Source: Ashinkailepas kermadecensis (lineage: Eukaryota > Arthropoda > Thecostraca > Neolepadidae). From it: 64,000 nt of DNA. Each line of letters begins with the position of its first letter. The stretch's first letter is position 1. Shown here piece after piece: positions 30,238 to 42,774 of this stretch. The stretch is taken from assembly GCA_034440615.1 (NCBI GenBank), contig JAOTOM010004794.1:324001-388000 (forward strand), read 5' to 3'. Position numbers and translations under genes: made by a program. Below the pieces are notes generated by a model that saw only the letters and a program-made list of their open reading frames with translations, was not told where the DNA came from and made no database searches.

Positions 30238-32878
30238 TGTAGGGGTGGCGGCTCTGCCGTCGGTGGGGTGTGGGGGTGGTGGCTTCGGTGGCTGGGCGGG
30301 TGTGGGGTGTTTGGGTGTGGGTGTGTGGCTGGGTGCGATACTGGGGAGGCTGCGTGACAATTTGGGCTCTATCTTTACTGAGACTTTCCTTTAGCAATGC
30401 TGAGCATGAGCTGACTCTTCACTTATACAGGGCTAATTAAAACTGAGCTAAATCACTCCTTTGCTGATTATACATGTGTCAGGGATGTGTTGTGCTGTGT
30501 TTCCCCGCCACCTCCACCACACATTCCCCAAACCCCAGCCGGCTTGTTGTTTGAGCTACCGTCCCTAACACGAATTTATATGTGTGCGAGGTCAAAGTTT
30601 TGGGAACACCATATAGGTAAATGAGTGCGTCTAGCCAAATTAGAAAGATTACGTTGTATTTAGAAAAGTAATGATAAGGCAATTTGCCCTTGGTTACAAT
30701 GAAATGTTCCGAGATGGGACTTTTGGATGCTGATAGTAGTATAATTTTTTTACAATGTACCGCACGAAATAGGTGCCCGTGATTGAGCCCCAAGCGGCTT
30801 CCGCTGGTCCTTAAAGCTACCTAACACACATTCATTCTCCTCATTCACTTCACATTCGTTCGTCCCATTCATTCTTTCCTTGTTAATTAATGAAATGCTT
30901 GGTCCCCAAATTTGACTCCCTCCCCCCCTTCAGCGGTACACAAACACATATATCGACGGACCATTGCTCTTTTTGTGGTAGATTGGCCGAATATGTAAAT
31001 CTTCCACTGCCATCATAGCTGGTGTCGCCATTATTGACAGTGTTCCTCGCCTGGATGAAGGCTTAATGCTACGAGGGGGCTCGTCGTACTGGCTCCGAGG
31101 GCTTATACAAGTGCTCTGGTATCTTTGACTGGCATACCTAGCCTTAAAAATCAGTCGATGCCGCATCGGGCCTTATTCGCTGTACACTTGCGACCAAGTG
31201 AACGTGCTCACGGGCGGGCACGGATCCCTACCACGTTGGGCACGTCCCCTGGCCGTCTTTATAACCTAGCCTGCCCTACCCTTTCAGCCTCGGGGCTTAT
31301 GGCACGCCAAACCCGTCCGAACTTTCCCCCCGTGACGAAAGGCTACACGGTTCCGTGCCGAAACGTATAGCGAACGGGGGGCGGACTCATGGACCTTGCA
31401 GTGTTTTGCCTTAACCTAGTGTTTGGCACCAAACTCGACGGACGCAAGGTGGGGCTCGACAGCCCATCCGACCTTGCATACTGTGCCCGCCCCCAGCTGT
31501 ACCCCTGGGTCACAGAGGCCTGCGGGCTTTTGCAGTCAAAGAACCAGAGCATGTGCTTAATGCCCCCAAAGTATACAGTCATCGCACCCCTTCTCGCAAT
31601 TGGACATCATCCAAACGCAGATCATATATGTAGATATAAACAACATTAATTTTCTAGTCAAGTTAAAACTTGGCTTTGACACTCATTATCCTTACCCGAG
31701 AACATTGAGTTCATAGGAGAACGGCTGGCAGGTCGGCTGCTCGCTTATATGTGGATTTACTTCATATGGCAAATTAATATCGGGCACATATCTAAACATC
31801 ATGTGTGAAACTCTTGTGTCGGAAAGTACACACGGTACTATCTACACCTCCTTGTCGGCTGTTGGTCACCCGGTCAAAGCGAAACGCGACGCGCACCCCT
31901 CAGCGCCCGAGGCACAATCGCCATTTTCGGTCTGGATGTAAATACACTCTTCTCCACCCACCTGAGCGCCGAGGTATTTACTATGCTGCCGGTCCTGGGA
32001 GGGTCGTATTCCTTACGCCATTCATTGACGTTAACCCCCACGGAGGGTCACTGACTCGGCCATCGAATAGCTGTGATAGAAAATAGGCCGGTTTGGAAGA
32101 AGGAAGGCGTGGCAGGCCGATGGCACTCACATGTTAGTTGCTCGGCTGGCCTCTTCGGTCGTCTCCACGCTGCCTGAGCTCCGTGAGTGAGAGACTGCCC
32201 GAGTACGAGAGTCTCCGAGCGAGAGCGTCCCCAAGGGAGTGCTCCAGCGCGAACGCGTCCCCCGAGAGAGTGTGTTCCAGCGCGAGAGCGTCCCCGAGAG
32301 AGTGAGCTTCCGCGCGAGAGCGTCCCCGAGAGAGTCAGACCATTTTCTCTCTGCCTTCCAGTTTTTCTTCGATGGCTACAGCCCCGCCTCCTCCACTCTT
32401 GGCCACTCCCAGGGCTCCGAATTGTATTCTTTCTTCTTGATTGGTAGGAACTTTTTTTCTTTTTCTTCCCCTTAGGCCGTGTGCAGGGTGAAGCCGCCTG
32501 GGGCTGTCAGGGCGGTCTGTATGTCTGGAAATTTCCACTGACTTCACCGGTGTCACCGACCTCACAGCTGGCCGGCCTTTCTCCTTATGTCGATCGGGAT
32601 CGGCTTGTCATGAGAGCATTCTTGTTGTTGACTGGTTGGGACGGGGTAGCGGGCCAGAACGAGGTGATTAGCCCGGGTTCGGCGCTTAATTTCTCCAGAG
32701 TTTTCGCTCCCGCCATTAATCCGCACAGGTGTGCGCTGGTCGGGTCCAGTCGGGCGGATAAAAAAACACGCAGTGAGAAGGGACAGCTGGTGGCTGGGAT
32801 CTGACCGGGCGTCTTGCCGCCTGGCCGGGTATGAAAATATTGAAAATTGCATGCCGAAAAAATGTAAGCTTCCTTACA
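30238..32878 (-). repeat. Downstream (3') LTR of the LARD-like element, 2,641 bp
   Basis: Nearly identical to 36067-39473 over shared parts, with only scattered substitutions. It carries ~42 bp (30351-30394, TGCGTGACAATTTGGGCTCT...) missing from the other LTR, and lacks an ~805-bp block present there. The few differences imply a recent insertion. Confidence 0.85.
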
Positions 32879-33649
32879 TTAAAGACTTTCCTCTACAAAT
32901 CACGTCCTCGTGATTGTCAAAATCCGGTCCTGAAATAGTTACAATCCCTGTTTAGCCCAATCCCGGGATATACCTATATTTCATGGGGCCCTTAATTTTC
33001 CCTAACCCGCCTAATCCTATGCTCGCCGGCTATATACACACCATCTCCTCCATCACTATACACCATACAACATACACCACACGCCATAACACCATCTACT
33101 AACTGACGTTGTGTGCAGTAGACTCTCGGTCGACGACTAAATGCGCCACATTCGAACACACGACATGCACTTGGCGTTACACCTAGAAAGCATACATTCA
33201 CATACACACATATGCTGAACAACACTATTCAAGTCTCTGCGCGGTCATGGTCGATAACTAGTCCGCTGGACCGTTAGTGACCCATGTTTTGAGGCGCATC
33301 AGTGATACGCCCTTTCTCCACCTGGCTCCAGACGCATGTCTGGAGCTAGACGAAGCTCCTCTCCATGTAGCACGTGCTGCGGGCTGAGGCGACCTCAGCA
33401 GGCGTCTTGATGTCCCAGTGAGTGGCTGCGCCGACCGCCTGAATTGCAATGATAGAAGACTGCCAGACAGGTCAATCTGACGTTACTTCGCTGCGGCTTC
33501 ATTGGGGCGGCCACGCGCTCTGCGGGATCGGAGATCATGACGTCACCGCTGTGGTCGCCATGTCACCGGGTCACAGTTCGCTCCGAGCTATTTCCACCTG
33601 AACAAAGTCAAATAAGGTTAGCGTGCCTCCAGCGAGACCATGCTCATGA

Positions 33650-34165
33650 CACGTCATCGGACCATTGTCCATGACAGCAGTCTGACCATGTCAGACTGCT
33701 TTCGGGCCGCAGCTGGACCGCTGTGGGGTCACCGACGGACCGCCATCGGACCGCTGTTGGATCACCGTTGGGCGGCAGTTGGTCCGCCGTCGATCCGCTG
33801 CCGCTCCGATGTCGAGCCGTCGCTGGCCCGCTGCTCTTGGGCCGCGGTCTGGTTGTTGTCGGGCCGCAGTCGGACCGCCGCAGGACAGCTTGTCGGGCCG
33901 ATTTCCGACTCCATGTCGGGCCGCTGACGAGCCGCTGCCGGACCACCGTCGGACCGTTGTCGGACCCAGGTTGCGCTGACGTCGGGCGCCGTTGGGTCAC
34001 AGTCGGGCCGCTGGGGGACACCTTGTCGGGCCGACGTCCGGCTACATGTCGGGCCTTTGACGAGCCGCTGTCGGACCGCCGTTGGATCGTTGTCGGACCC
34101 CTGCTTGTTCATGTCGGGTCATCGTCGGACTGCTTTGTCGGGCCATTGACGGGCCGCCGTCGCAG
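33650..34165. repeat. GC-rich array in the element interior
   Basis: Degenerate short units such as GTCGGACCGCTGTTGGATC nested in a ~133-bp higher-order repeat (CTTGTCGGGCCGA at ~33890 and ~34022). Confidence 0.85.
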
Positions 34166-34329
34166 TGGGCGACTGTCTGCCCTGTAATGACACTTAACCC
34201 TGCATGACCCCCTGTCCTGTCTGGTCCGGTGGAGACAGAGCAGACACCCCCCCCCCGGCAGCTTCGGAGCTCGAGAATGTCCGCAAGCGCCGGGGTACAG
34301 GAGATCATGCGTCGCCGGGCAGTCAGGAG

Positions 34330-34630
34330 ACCTCGTGTCTCCTACTCCGGTGCTCCTGTCTTCATGGAGATCCTGGGATGGGAGACTTCCCTCTTGTCTT
34401 CTACCAGCCCTCTTGTCCACGTACGGACCCATGACCGGGAGACTTCCCTGTCTCCTACCGTACCTCTTGCACTCGTGCGACCGCATGACCGAGATACTTT
34501 CAGTCTCCTACCAGATCTCTTGTCCTCGGACGGACTCATGACCGGGAGACTTTCCTCTTGTCTCTGACCTTGCCTCTTTCCCCTCAGAGGCTGCCACGGC
34601 CGGGAGACTTCCCTCTTGTCTCTTACCCAG
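34330..34630. repeat. ~60-bp degenerate array in the element interior
   Basis: About four units of CATGACCGGGAGACTTCC plus CTCTTGTCTCCTACC. Confidence 0.8.
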
Positions 34631-36047
34631 ACCTTTGTTTTTGGTTTGGTTAGCCGCCCAAACCAACATTTTCTGTGGGCTGCAATGACCTGTGAGCACC
34701 ATCCGACTGAGCATGCCATTGGGAAAACAAGGGGGTGAGATTTTGGGAGGATAATTAAGGATTCAGTGAGCGGATTCGCTTATCCCTCCACCACCAGCTT
34801 TCACTTAGCTGAAAGAGAGAGACTCACCCATTGATTCACCCTTTTCTCTGAACTGCTGTGCATTATCCATTCACTGCACTTTCTTTGTGGAGCGCCACCA
34901 GATGAGGATCTGAGCATAATGTATCTAATTCTAAAACTGAGATTTGCTTGGGGACGACGTATTTGCGTTGTGACATCCTTCCTATAATACCTGTCTTGCT
35001 ATCCCTCCCCAGTATCCATCCTACTATATCCATCCTACCCATGTCCATCCTTACCATCAGTACTGCTTGGAACACGTTGTACCTATTCAATGGAGCGGTG
35101 AATGCCTTTGTCAAAGGAAACATCAACTGCCCTGCAGATTTGTAAGCACGCCAACAATATTAGAACAATGCACCCAAAACAGGTGGGTGTGGAACGAAAC
35201 ATAACTACCGGCAGCCAAGGTTCATATAAGTCAACTAGTCACCATTTGTCGGCCAACGTCATACACCTTTGTAACCCCAGGTCATATCGCTATGCGTTCC
35301 TGGTGTTTTAGTATGAAAGCGAAAAGAAGCACGCCGAAATTGAAGCAAGCCATATAAAGCTATTTCCCGTTTGAGATCAGGCCGCACAATATAATGGGTT
35401 CACTGCATAATGTGACCCACACTCTCGTAAAATATTGGGAATATTGCGGCAAGGAGTGTCAAAGTCTTCACCAAACGCTAGAAGCTATCTTCTTGTTCCG
35501 TCAAACGGGCTAAATTTTCACCACGTCAGACCATCTCGGCCACTGACCTAGAATGCACTGCGTCACAATCTCATGATTTCAACATTAATGTGGGAAAAGA
35601 TACCGACTTCAAATTAAGTGCCAACACTGATATCACATAGTTAAAAAATGTTTGCGGCCGCGCTCGGTCACCTGGTCCTTGACCTCGAATGACCTTAGGA
35701 GCAACCCACCCAGGAATGTGGGTAAACTGAGCAAAATAGGTCCAACTGTTCCCAGAGAGCCAAACAGTCTTGATGCTCCATAACCACGACGAAATTGCAG
35801 ATTTCCGGCAACGGATACACGTTTCGACTGCGACCTTGCCTAATACCGACCCCAGCCATCACAGACCCACGTAGCACACTGCTATTTATGCTTTGCATTT
35901 TTGTTTCTACATACTTCGAGTTCTGAACAGAAACTGCAAGCCACCATATTTACTTAGCCTCCATGTGCATTCCATCAATGCGTTATCCTCTGGGTTCGGC
36001 GACCTGTGCCAGTTCCCGGGCTTCGTGGTGACCCAAAATTTTGAAAA

Positions 36048-36065
36048 CTCCCTCGTTGGGCGCCA
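36048..36065 (-). other. Primer-binding site (tRNA 3'-end complement)
   Basis: Minus strand TGGCGCCCAACGAGGGAG, one base from the LTR end. TGG at the start matches the CCA tail of a tRNA. The orientation fixes the element on the minus strand. Confidence 0.75.
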
Positions 36066-36066
36066 G

Positions 36067-39000
36067 TGTAGGGGTGGCGGCTCTGCCGTCGGTGGGGTGT
36101 GGGGGTGGTGGCTTCGGTGGCTGGGCGGGTGTGGGGTGTTTGGGTGTGGGTGTGTGGCTGGGTGCGATACTGGGGAGGCAGCAATGCTGAGCATGAGCTG
36201 ACTCTTCACTTATACAGGGCTAATTAAAACTGAGCTAAATCACTCCTTTGCTGATTATACATGTGTCAGGGATGTGTTGTGCTGTGTTTCCCCGCCACCT
36301 CCACCACACATTCCCCAAACCCCAGCCGGCTTGTTGTTGTTTGAGCTACCGTCCCTAACACGAATTTATATGTGTGCGAGGTCAAAGTTTTGGGAACACC
36401 ATATAGGTAAATGAGTGCGTCTAGCCAAATTAGAAAGATTACGTTGTATTTAGAAAAGTAATGATAAGGCAATTTGCCCTTGGTTACAATGAAATGTTCC
36501 GAGATGGGACTTTTGGATGCTGATAGTAGTATATTTTTTTTACAATGTACCGCACGAAATAGGTGCCCGTGATTGAGCCCCAAGCGGCTTCCGCTGGTCC
36601 TTAAAGCTACCTAACACACATTCATTCTCCTCATTCACTTCACATTCGTTCGTCCCATTCATTCTTTCCTTGTTAATTAATGAAATGCTTGGTCCCCAAA
36701 TTTGACTCCCCCCCCCCCCTTCAGCGGTACACAAACACATATATCGACGGACCATTGCTCTTTTTGTGGTAGATTGGCCGAATATGTAAATCTTCCACTG
36801 TCATCATAGCTGGTCTCGCCATTATTGACAGTGTTCCTCGCCTGGATGAAGGCTTAATGCTACGAGGGGGCTCGTCGTACTGGCTCCGAGGGCTTATACA
36901 AGTGCTCTGGTATCTTTGACTGGCATACCTAGCCTTAAAAATCAGTCGATGCCGCATCGGGCCTTATTCGCTGTACAAGTGCGACCAAGTGAACGTGCTC
37001 ACGGGCGGGCACGGATCCCTACCACGTTGGGCACGTCCCCTGGCCGTCTTTATAACCTAGCCTGCCCTACCCTTTCAGCCTCGGGGCTTATGGCACGCCA
37101 AACCCGTCCGAACTTTCCCCCCGTGACGAAAGGCTACACGGTTCCGTGCCGAAACATATAGCGAACGGGGGGCGGACTCATGGACCTTGCAGTGTTTTGC
37201 CTTAACCTAGTGTTTGGCGCCAAACTCGACGGACGCAAGGTGGGGCTCGACAGCCCATCCGACCTTGCATACTGTGCCCGCCCCCAGCTGTTCCCCTGGG
37301 TCACAGAGGCCAGCGGGCTTTTGCAGTCAAAGAACCAGAGCATGTGCTTAATGCCCCAAAGTATACAGTCATCGCACCCCTTCTCGCAATTGGACATCAT
37401 CCAAACGCAGATCATATATGTAGATATAAACAACATTAATTTTCTAGTCAAGTTAAAAATTGGCTTTGACACTCATTACCCTTACCCGAGAACATTCAGT
37501 TCATAGGAGAACGGCTGGCAGGTCGGCTGCTCGCTTATATGTGGATTTACTTCATATGGCAAATTAATATCGGGCACATATCTAAACATCATGTGTGAAA
37601 CTCTTGCGTCGGAAAGTACACACGGTACTATCTACACCTCCTTGTCGGCTGTTGGTCACCCGGTCAAAGCGAAACGCGACGCGCACCCCTCAGCGCCCGA
37701 GGCACAGCCGCCATTTTCGGTCTGGATGTAAATACACTCTTCTCCGCCCACCTGAGCGCCGAGGTATTTACTATGCTGCCGGTCCTGGGAGGGTCGTATT
37801 CCTTACGCCATTCATTGACGTTAACCCCCACGGAGGGTCACTGACTCGGCCATCGGCATCCGACCTCAATGCTTTCTGAGTTATCACGAAAGTTAGGCCA
37901 CTGAACACACGGCTGGATGGCGCCCCTGGAATTTTTGGATTTTTGAATTAGCTTGCACCACGGCGGCTAGATAGGCTATAATATCACTTCTTTATCTCCG
38001 GTAAATGTAAGGGTCGAACGCTTTGGACGAGGAGGGAAAAACATGGCTATTGCAAGCACAGTTTTCAACGTGCTAACTGTCAGACCGAACGATAATCATT
38101 TTCACGATCCATTCTGGCCCGGTGGCGGTGGCAAGGCGGATGTTGCACATACAGTTTTCAACGTACGGCATATTGGGCTGAGCGATGGTCATTTTCACGA
38201 CCCACCCAGCCCAGGGTCACGAGAGGATGTGAGGATCCGATGTGTGCACAGTACCCCTGGTCGTTAGTGCAAACTATGCCCCCCCTTGCTTTATCCCCAA
38301 GTATTCATCTCACCGCTAATCCTGCACGTCAAAGGCTTGGCAACTGCTCCGTGTCTCTGCTCATGCCACCACAGAATTTCTATGCATAATCTAATATATT
38401 TACATTTATATACACCGCATCACATTACGCCCACGCACTGCTTACACACACACTACTCGCCATCTCCCACCTCTCCATTCTTGCACGCGACATACTTCCT
38501 CCCCATACATACCTACATACCCTGGCCTTCTATACAAGGCGTGCGACGTCGGCGCCACCGGCTGTGTCACACATACCGCACACATCACATAGTCTAATTG
38601 CCCCCCCCCCCCTCCACAAGATGGGTCGCTCCTTTGAACAATGAATTAGGTTGAGGGGGAAATAGCTGTGATAGAAAATAGGCCGGTTTGGAAGAAGGAA
38701 GGCATGGCAGGCCGATGGCACTCACATGTTAGTTGCTCGGCTGGCCTCTTCGGTCGTCTCCACGCTGCCTGAGCTCCGTGAGTGAGAGACTGCCCGAGTA
38801 CGAGAGTCTCCGAGCGAGAGCGTCCCCAAGGGAGTGCTCCAGCGCGAACGCATCCCCCGAGAGAGTGTGTTCCAGCGCGAGAGCGTCCCCGAGAGAGTGA
38901 GCTCCCGCGCGAGAGCGTCCCCGAGAGAGTCAGATCGTTTTCTCTCTGCCTTCCAGTTTTTCTTCGATGGCTATAGCCCCGCCTCCTCCACTCTTGGCCA

Positions 39001-39473
39001 CTCCCAGGGCTCCGAATTGTATTCTTTCTTCTTGATTGGTAGGAACTTTTTTTTTTTTTCTTCCCCTTAGGCCGTGTGCAGGGTGAAGCCGCCTGGGGCT
39101 GTCAGGGCGGTCTGTATGTCTGGAAATTTCCACTGACTTCACCGGTGTCACCGACCTCACAGCTGGCCGGCCTTTCTCCTTATGTCGATCGGGATCGGCC
39201 TGTCATGAGAGCATTCTTGTTGTTGACTGGTTGGGACGGGGTAGCGGGCCAGAACGAGGTGATTAGCCCGGGTTCGGCGCTTAATTGCTCCAGAGTTTTC
39301 GCTCCCGCCATTAATCCGCACAGGTGCGCGCTGGTCGGGTCCAGTCGGGCGGATAAAAAAACACGCAGTGAGAAGGGACAGCTGGTGGCTGGGATCTGAC
39401 CGGGCGTCTTGCCGCCTGGCCGGGTATGAAAATATTGAAAATCGCAATGCGAAAAAATGTAAGCTTCCTTACA
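36067..39473 (-). repeat. Upstream (5') LTR of the LARD-like element, 3,407 bp
   Basis: Matches the other LTR from TGTAGGGGTGGCGG to CTTCCTTACA. It contains a block of ~805 bp (37856-38662) with no counterpart in the left LTR; the left LTR passes directly from GGCCATCG to AATAGCTGTGATAG. The block holds an imperfect ~100-bp duplication (ACAGTTTTCAACGT at 38058 and 38151). Confidence 0.85.
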
Positions 39474-39640
39474 GTGTCAGCCAAGATATTACTTCTAAAA
39501 TACTTCGGGTGTTTCTTGAATGGCCATTCAACGGTACTGAAGTCAGCTAGTTGAAACTGCACTTCAAGCTTGAGACTGCGACGCAAGAGCGGCTTCCTTC
39601 ACCACATACGCAACTTGCGAAACGGCAAGTACCGGGAGCT

Positions 39641-39805
39641 GTGGTGGTTATTGTTTTTTTTTGCGACGCGTCGACCGTTGAGTCATGTAGCATCGCAATA
39701 TCTCGCGTCGATTGGCCGCGGGTGAACAGTAGCGACAGGCGAGACTCGAACCCACAATCTTTCCATTGTGAGATGAGCAACTTACGCCTGGACTACCCTT
39801 CCCCA
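39641..39805 (-). mobile_element. SINE family 1 copy
   Basis: Minus strand GGGGAAGGGTAGTCCAGGCG (decayed A box), CTCACAATGG (CAC-like anticodon), GGGTTCGAGTCTCGCC (B box), then the family tail CGACGCGTCGCAA. It is ~165 bp beyond the LTR element and not part of it. Confidence 0.75.
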
Positions 39806-40094
39806 GCACTGAGAGCTGGATAGTGTAGACAGTACAAAGGAAAGATGAGGAGAAGGCTTCATCGCAAGAACAAGACATTTTATTTTCCCTGTCAATACGT
39901 AGGTAGGATTGCTAGTTTGGTGCACGCTGTACCATTGTACAGTGGTGCATACCGTAAAAGGTGGTGGAGCCGACATTGCTATCCGACAACGTGGCTAGTT
40001 GTCGCTCACCCAGTGACAAGTTTGCTGAGTGATTCACTCAAGGTGACCGTGTGCTGCCCCACTGTGAATGGCAGAGCAGTGGCCCAAACTGCAG

Positions 40095-40285
40095 CTGGCG
40101 GCCGCCGGCATCGCGACGCTGGTTTGTCGCTGGTCGGCCGGGCCAAGCGACCTCGCAAGGCCGCCGGCGGCGCGAGACGATGACGCCGATACCCAGCACC
40201 CGCCGGCTGCTGCTGCCGGAATCCGCCGCCGCCAGTCGCCGCAACCCGCTTACGAGCCGCCGCCGACCGCCTCATCTGCACACAG
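40095..40285 (+). CDS. Possible GC-rich exon, uncertain
   Basis: Bounded by ACTGCAG|CTGGCG and CACACAG|GTATTCC, with two open plus frames through 191 bp. One frame has QGRRRRETMTPIPSTRR, which faintly recalls the ERRRSYLTPV stretch before the first Rho-kinase site of MYPT. The other is Ala/Pro-rich (ARDDDADTQHPPAAAAG). A low-complexity coincidence is equally likely; I record it because it lies upstream of, and on the same strand as, the MYPT exons. Confidence 0.2.
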
Positions 40286-40410
40286 GTATTCCGGCAAAGG
40301 CCGGTCGGCGGCGGCGGCGGCGGCGGCCATCGGCGCGGCCTCATGGACCTTGAGTGGCTGCTAAAACGGGTCATGGCGCGGCGCGCACGCAACGCCGTGC
40401 GTTGGTGTCG

Positions 40411-41165
40411 GCCATTGTGTCGCCGCTGAGGTTATAACCGGCCATTGTGTCGCCGCTGAGGTTATAACCGGCCATTGTGTCGCCGCTGAAGTTATCACCG
40501 GCCATTGTGTCGCCGCTGAAGTTATCACCGGCCATTGTGTCGCCGCTGAGGTTATCACCGGCCATTGTGTCGCCGCTGAAGTTATCACCGGCCATTGTGT
40601 CGCCGCTGAGGTTATAACCGGCCATTGTGTCGCCGCTGAGGTTATAACCGGCCATTGTGTCGCCGCTGAGGTTATCATCGGCCATTGTGTCGCTGCTGAG
40701 GTCATCACCGGCCATTGTGTTCCGGCTGAGGTTATCACCGGTCATTGTGTTCCCGCTGGGGTCATCACCGGTCATTGTGTTCCCGCTGAGGTTATCACCG
40801 GCCATTGTGTCGCCGCTGAAGTTATCACCGGCCATTGTGTCGCCGCTGAGGTTATCACCGGCCATTGTGTCGCCGCTGAGGTAATCACCGGCCATTGTGT
40901 GGATCCCGAGGTCATCACCGTCAATTGTGTCGCCGCTAAGGTCATCATTGGCCACTGTCTCGCTAGGGGACGAGTGGTCTAGGGGTAAGATGCTCGTCTC
41001 ACAATCGAAGGATTGTGGGTTCGAGTCTCACCTGTCGCTACTCTTCGCCCGCGACCAATCGGCGTGAGAGACTGGCGACGCTATATGACTCAACGGTCGA
41101 CGTGTCGTAAAAACCAATAACCAACCGCCACTGTCTCGCTGCTGAGGTCATCACGGGCCACTTGT
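40411..41165. repeat. 30-bp minisatellite interrupted by a SINE
   Basis: About 18 copies of a 30-bp unit (GCCATTGTGTCGCCGCTGAG plus GTTATAACCG or GTTATCACCG) at 40411-40950, then degenerate units, the SINE, and further degenerate units to about 41165. Confidence 0.95.
40965..41126 (+). mobile_element. SINE family 1, intact copy with target duplication
   Basis: Flanked by a 14-bp duplication GCCACTGTCTCGCT (40951-40964, 41127-41140). The head is GGGGACGAGTGGTCTAGGGG, with CTCACAATCGAAGG and GGGTTCGAGTCTCACC, then GCTATATGACTCAACGGTCG, and the tail AAAAACCAATAACCAACC. At 162 bp it defines the family. Confidence 0.88.
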
Positions 41166-41660
41166 CCTTCCAAGCATCATGTTTTCATAAAAATGTGTAA
41201 CATTTCAGTATCACAAGCCCTCGCCGTAGTATCCATGACGCGAGTCGGTTGAAAAACCTTGCATGGAATAAACCAACGTATGGTTCCCTGTGCATTTTGG
41301 GTTTGGCGGCTTCGAGGCCCCACATATGTGATGTCACTGCTACGATAAGGTTGTAAATCGATGGGAACCCTGAAGTGAAATTATTAAATTATGCTGTAAA
41401 TGCTTCTATGAAAAAATATTTCGGTTTTGTCTACGAAGTATTATTACCGTTTTTTTAACAACCAAAAACTTCTTACGTGAAACTGGTCCATTGTGTCACC
41501 GTTGATGACATCACAGGCCATCGTGTCGCCGGCGACCTCATCATCGGCGGCGCTGCTGACAGCCGCCCCTGCCGGCTGACGCTATCGACAGCAGACCGGC
41601 TGCTGTCGGCCGACACAGAACACCGACAGCCACCACCGGTTCACATCCACTGTGGGTGGC
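41166..41660. other. Unique intergenic sequence
   Basis: No recognised features except GC-rich text from 41500 leading into the next array. Confidence 0.4.
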
Positions 41661-41669
41661 CGCCAGTTA

Positions 41670-41890
41670 GCGGCGTAGCGGCCGGACATTATTCGGCAGA
41701 TTTTCTTCCCTGCATAAGTAGCGTGGCGGCCGGACATTATTCGGCAGATTTTCTTCCCTGCATAAGTAGCGTGGCGGCCGGACAGTGTTCGGCAGCATTG
41801 CTACCGTGAATAAGTGTTGTAGCGGCCGGACAGTATTGGGCAGCAATGCTACGTCAATGAATGATGTAGCGGCCGGACAGTATTGGGCAC
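41670..41890. repeat. ~48-bp minisatellite
   Basis: About 4.5 units with core GGCGGCCGGACATTATTCGG, degrading to the right (GGACAGTATTGGGCA). Confidence 0.9.
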
Positions 41891-42770
41891 CTATACGACA
41901 GGTAACTCAATGGAGTAATAGCTTACATACGACGGATATCTGGCAATGCCCTCGCGAGTGAAGAAAGGCACATATGCAATGGATGATGGAACACGTTTCT
42001 GGGTATGAAAGGCAAGTGAGTGCCGCTCATTGTCCTGAAATTGATTTTTTTTAGAGAGTGGAGTTGGAGGATGGTGATCTCAAAGAGAACAGCTGATGTG
42101 AAAGTGTGCAAGTGGGTGTGAAAAGTGAAAGCTGATGTGAGTGTGAAAAGTGTGCAAATGTATATGGATAATGCATGCTGAGGAGTTGCCTTCTATGACT
42201 TGTTCATTGTTTAATGATGGTGATGTGCTGCCATTACCAGTCAGCAGTGATGCTACCAGAAGCCGAACACGCTTTTAAAGACGAAAATCTCGCTCATAGC
42301 CTGCAGCAATAAAAAAGCAAAAATGACACTTAATGATGTCAAAAAGAAGTGATGTCAAAAGCAATTCTCATCAAGTGTGGGTCTCCACTCAAATTTCATA
42401 AGTTGAGGGCACAGGTGCTGTTTTTATTCGTTTTTCATCGTAGCAAACGAACCTTGATTCTGTTGTTAGCCTTTGTCCGTGTGCAATGTTTTTTAGTTTT
42501 TTTTTCGTGCAGGGACGGTTGCAACCTTCTAGCGTTTCCGAACTGCCAGCGAGCAAAAAAAAAGTGCCAGCGACATGAAAAAAACTGCATTAATTTAACA
42601 GCCTCGATGTACGTAATGCCGCAGATCTTTGGTCGATCAGAAAATGACTTAGTTGTTGACAGAAAATGTCCAATATTTTGCACTTCCGTCGTGGAAGAGT
42701 TTTCGGACAGGGTCAGTGAGGACTTGGACCATAATGAGGTCGCGACAGTCATAGCCTGCACAATGGTGTG
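41891..42770. other. Intergenic, nothing recognised
   Basis: AT-rich. A short repeat of GTGAAAAGTG/GCTGATGTGA occurs near 42090-42160. The open frame at 42349-42948 has no domain and runs into the next array. Confidence 0.4.
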
Positions 42771-42774
42771 GATG

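Larger units (their letters stand above)
32879..36066 (-). other. Internal region of the LARD-like element, no coding domains
   Basis: Contains two arrays and unique sequence. The longest open frames translate the arrays. Purine-rich tract on the minus strand at 32886-32896 and primer-binding site at 36048-36065 mark its ends. Any protein needed for mobility must come from elsewhere. Confidence 0.7.
30234..39477 (-). mobile_element. Large non-autonomous LTR retrotransposon (LARD-like), ~9.2 kb
   Basis: Two long direct repeats (30238-32878 and 36067-39473) start TGTAGGGG and end CTTCCTTACA on the plus strand, giving TG...CA termini. They are flanked by the 4-bp duplication GTGT (30234-30237 and 39474-39477). 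On the minus strand the upstream LTR is followed one base later by TGGCGCCCAACGAGGGAG (36065-36048), a tRNA primer-binding site of the TGGCGCCC type, and the downstream LTR is preceded by purine-rich GTAGAGGAAAG. The 3.2-kb interior shows no gag, protease, RT, RNase H or integrase. LTRs this long with a non-coding core match the plant LARD concept. Confidence 0.85.

Noticed and set aside
33640..34187. Open frames on both strands inside the LTR element as possible gag
   Set aside because: They translate a GC-rich degenerate array and lack zinc-knuckle, protease or RT motifs.
30238..39473. Simple segmental duplication instead of an LTR element
   Set aside because: TG...CA ends, a primer-binding site placed one base from the LTR, and matching GTGT flanks on the outer sides only are better explained by retrotransposition.
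40965..41035. Functional tRNA-Val gene
   Set aside because: No closing acceptor stem; embedded in a 162-bp element with its own target duplication and other copies in the window.
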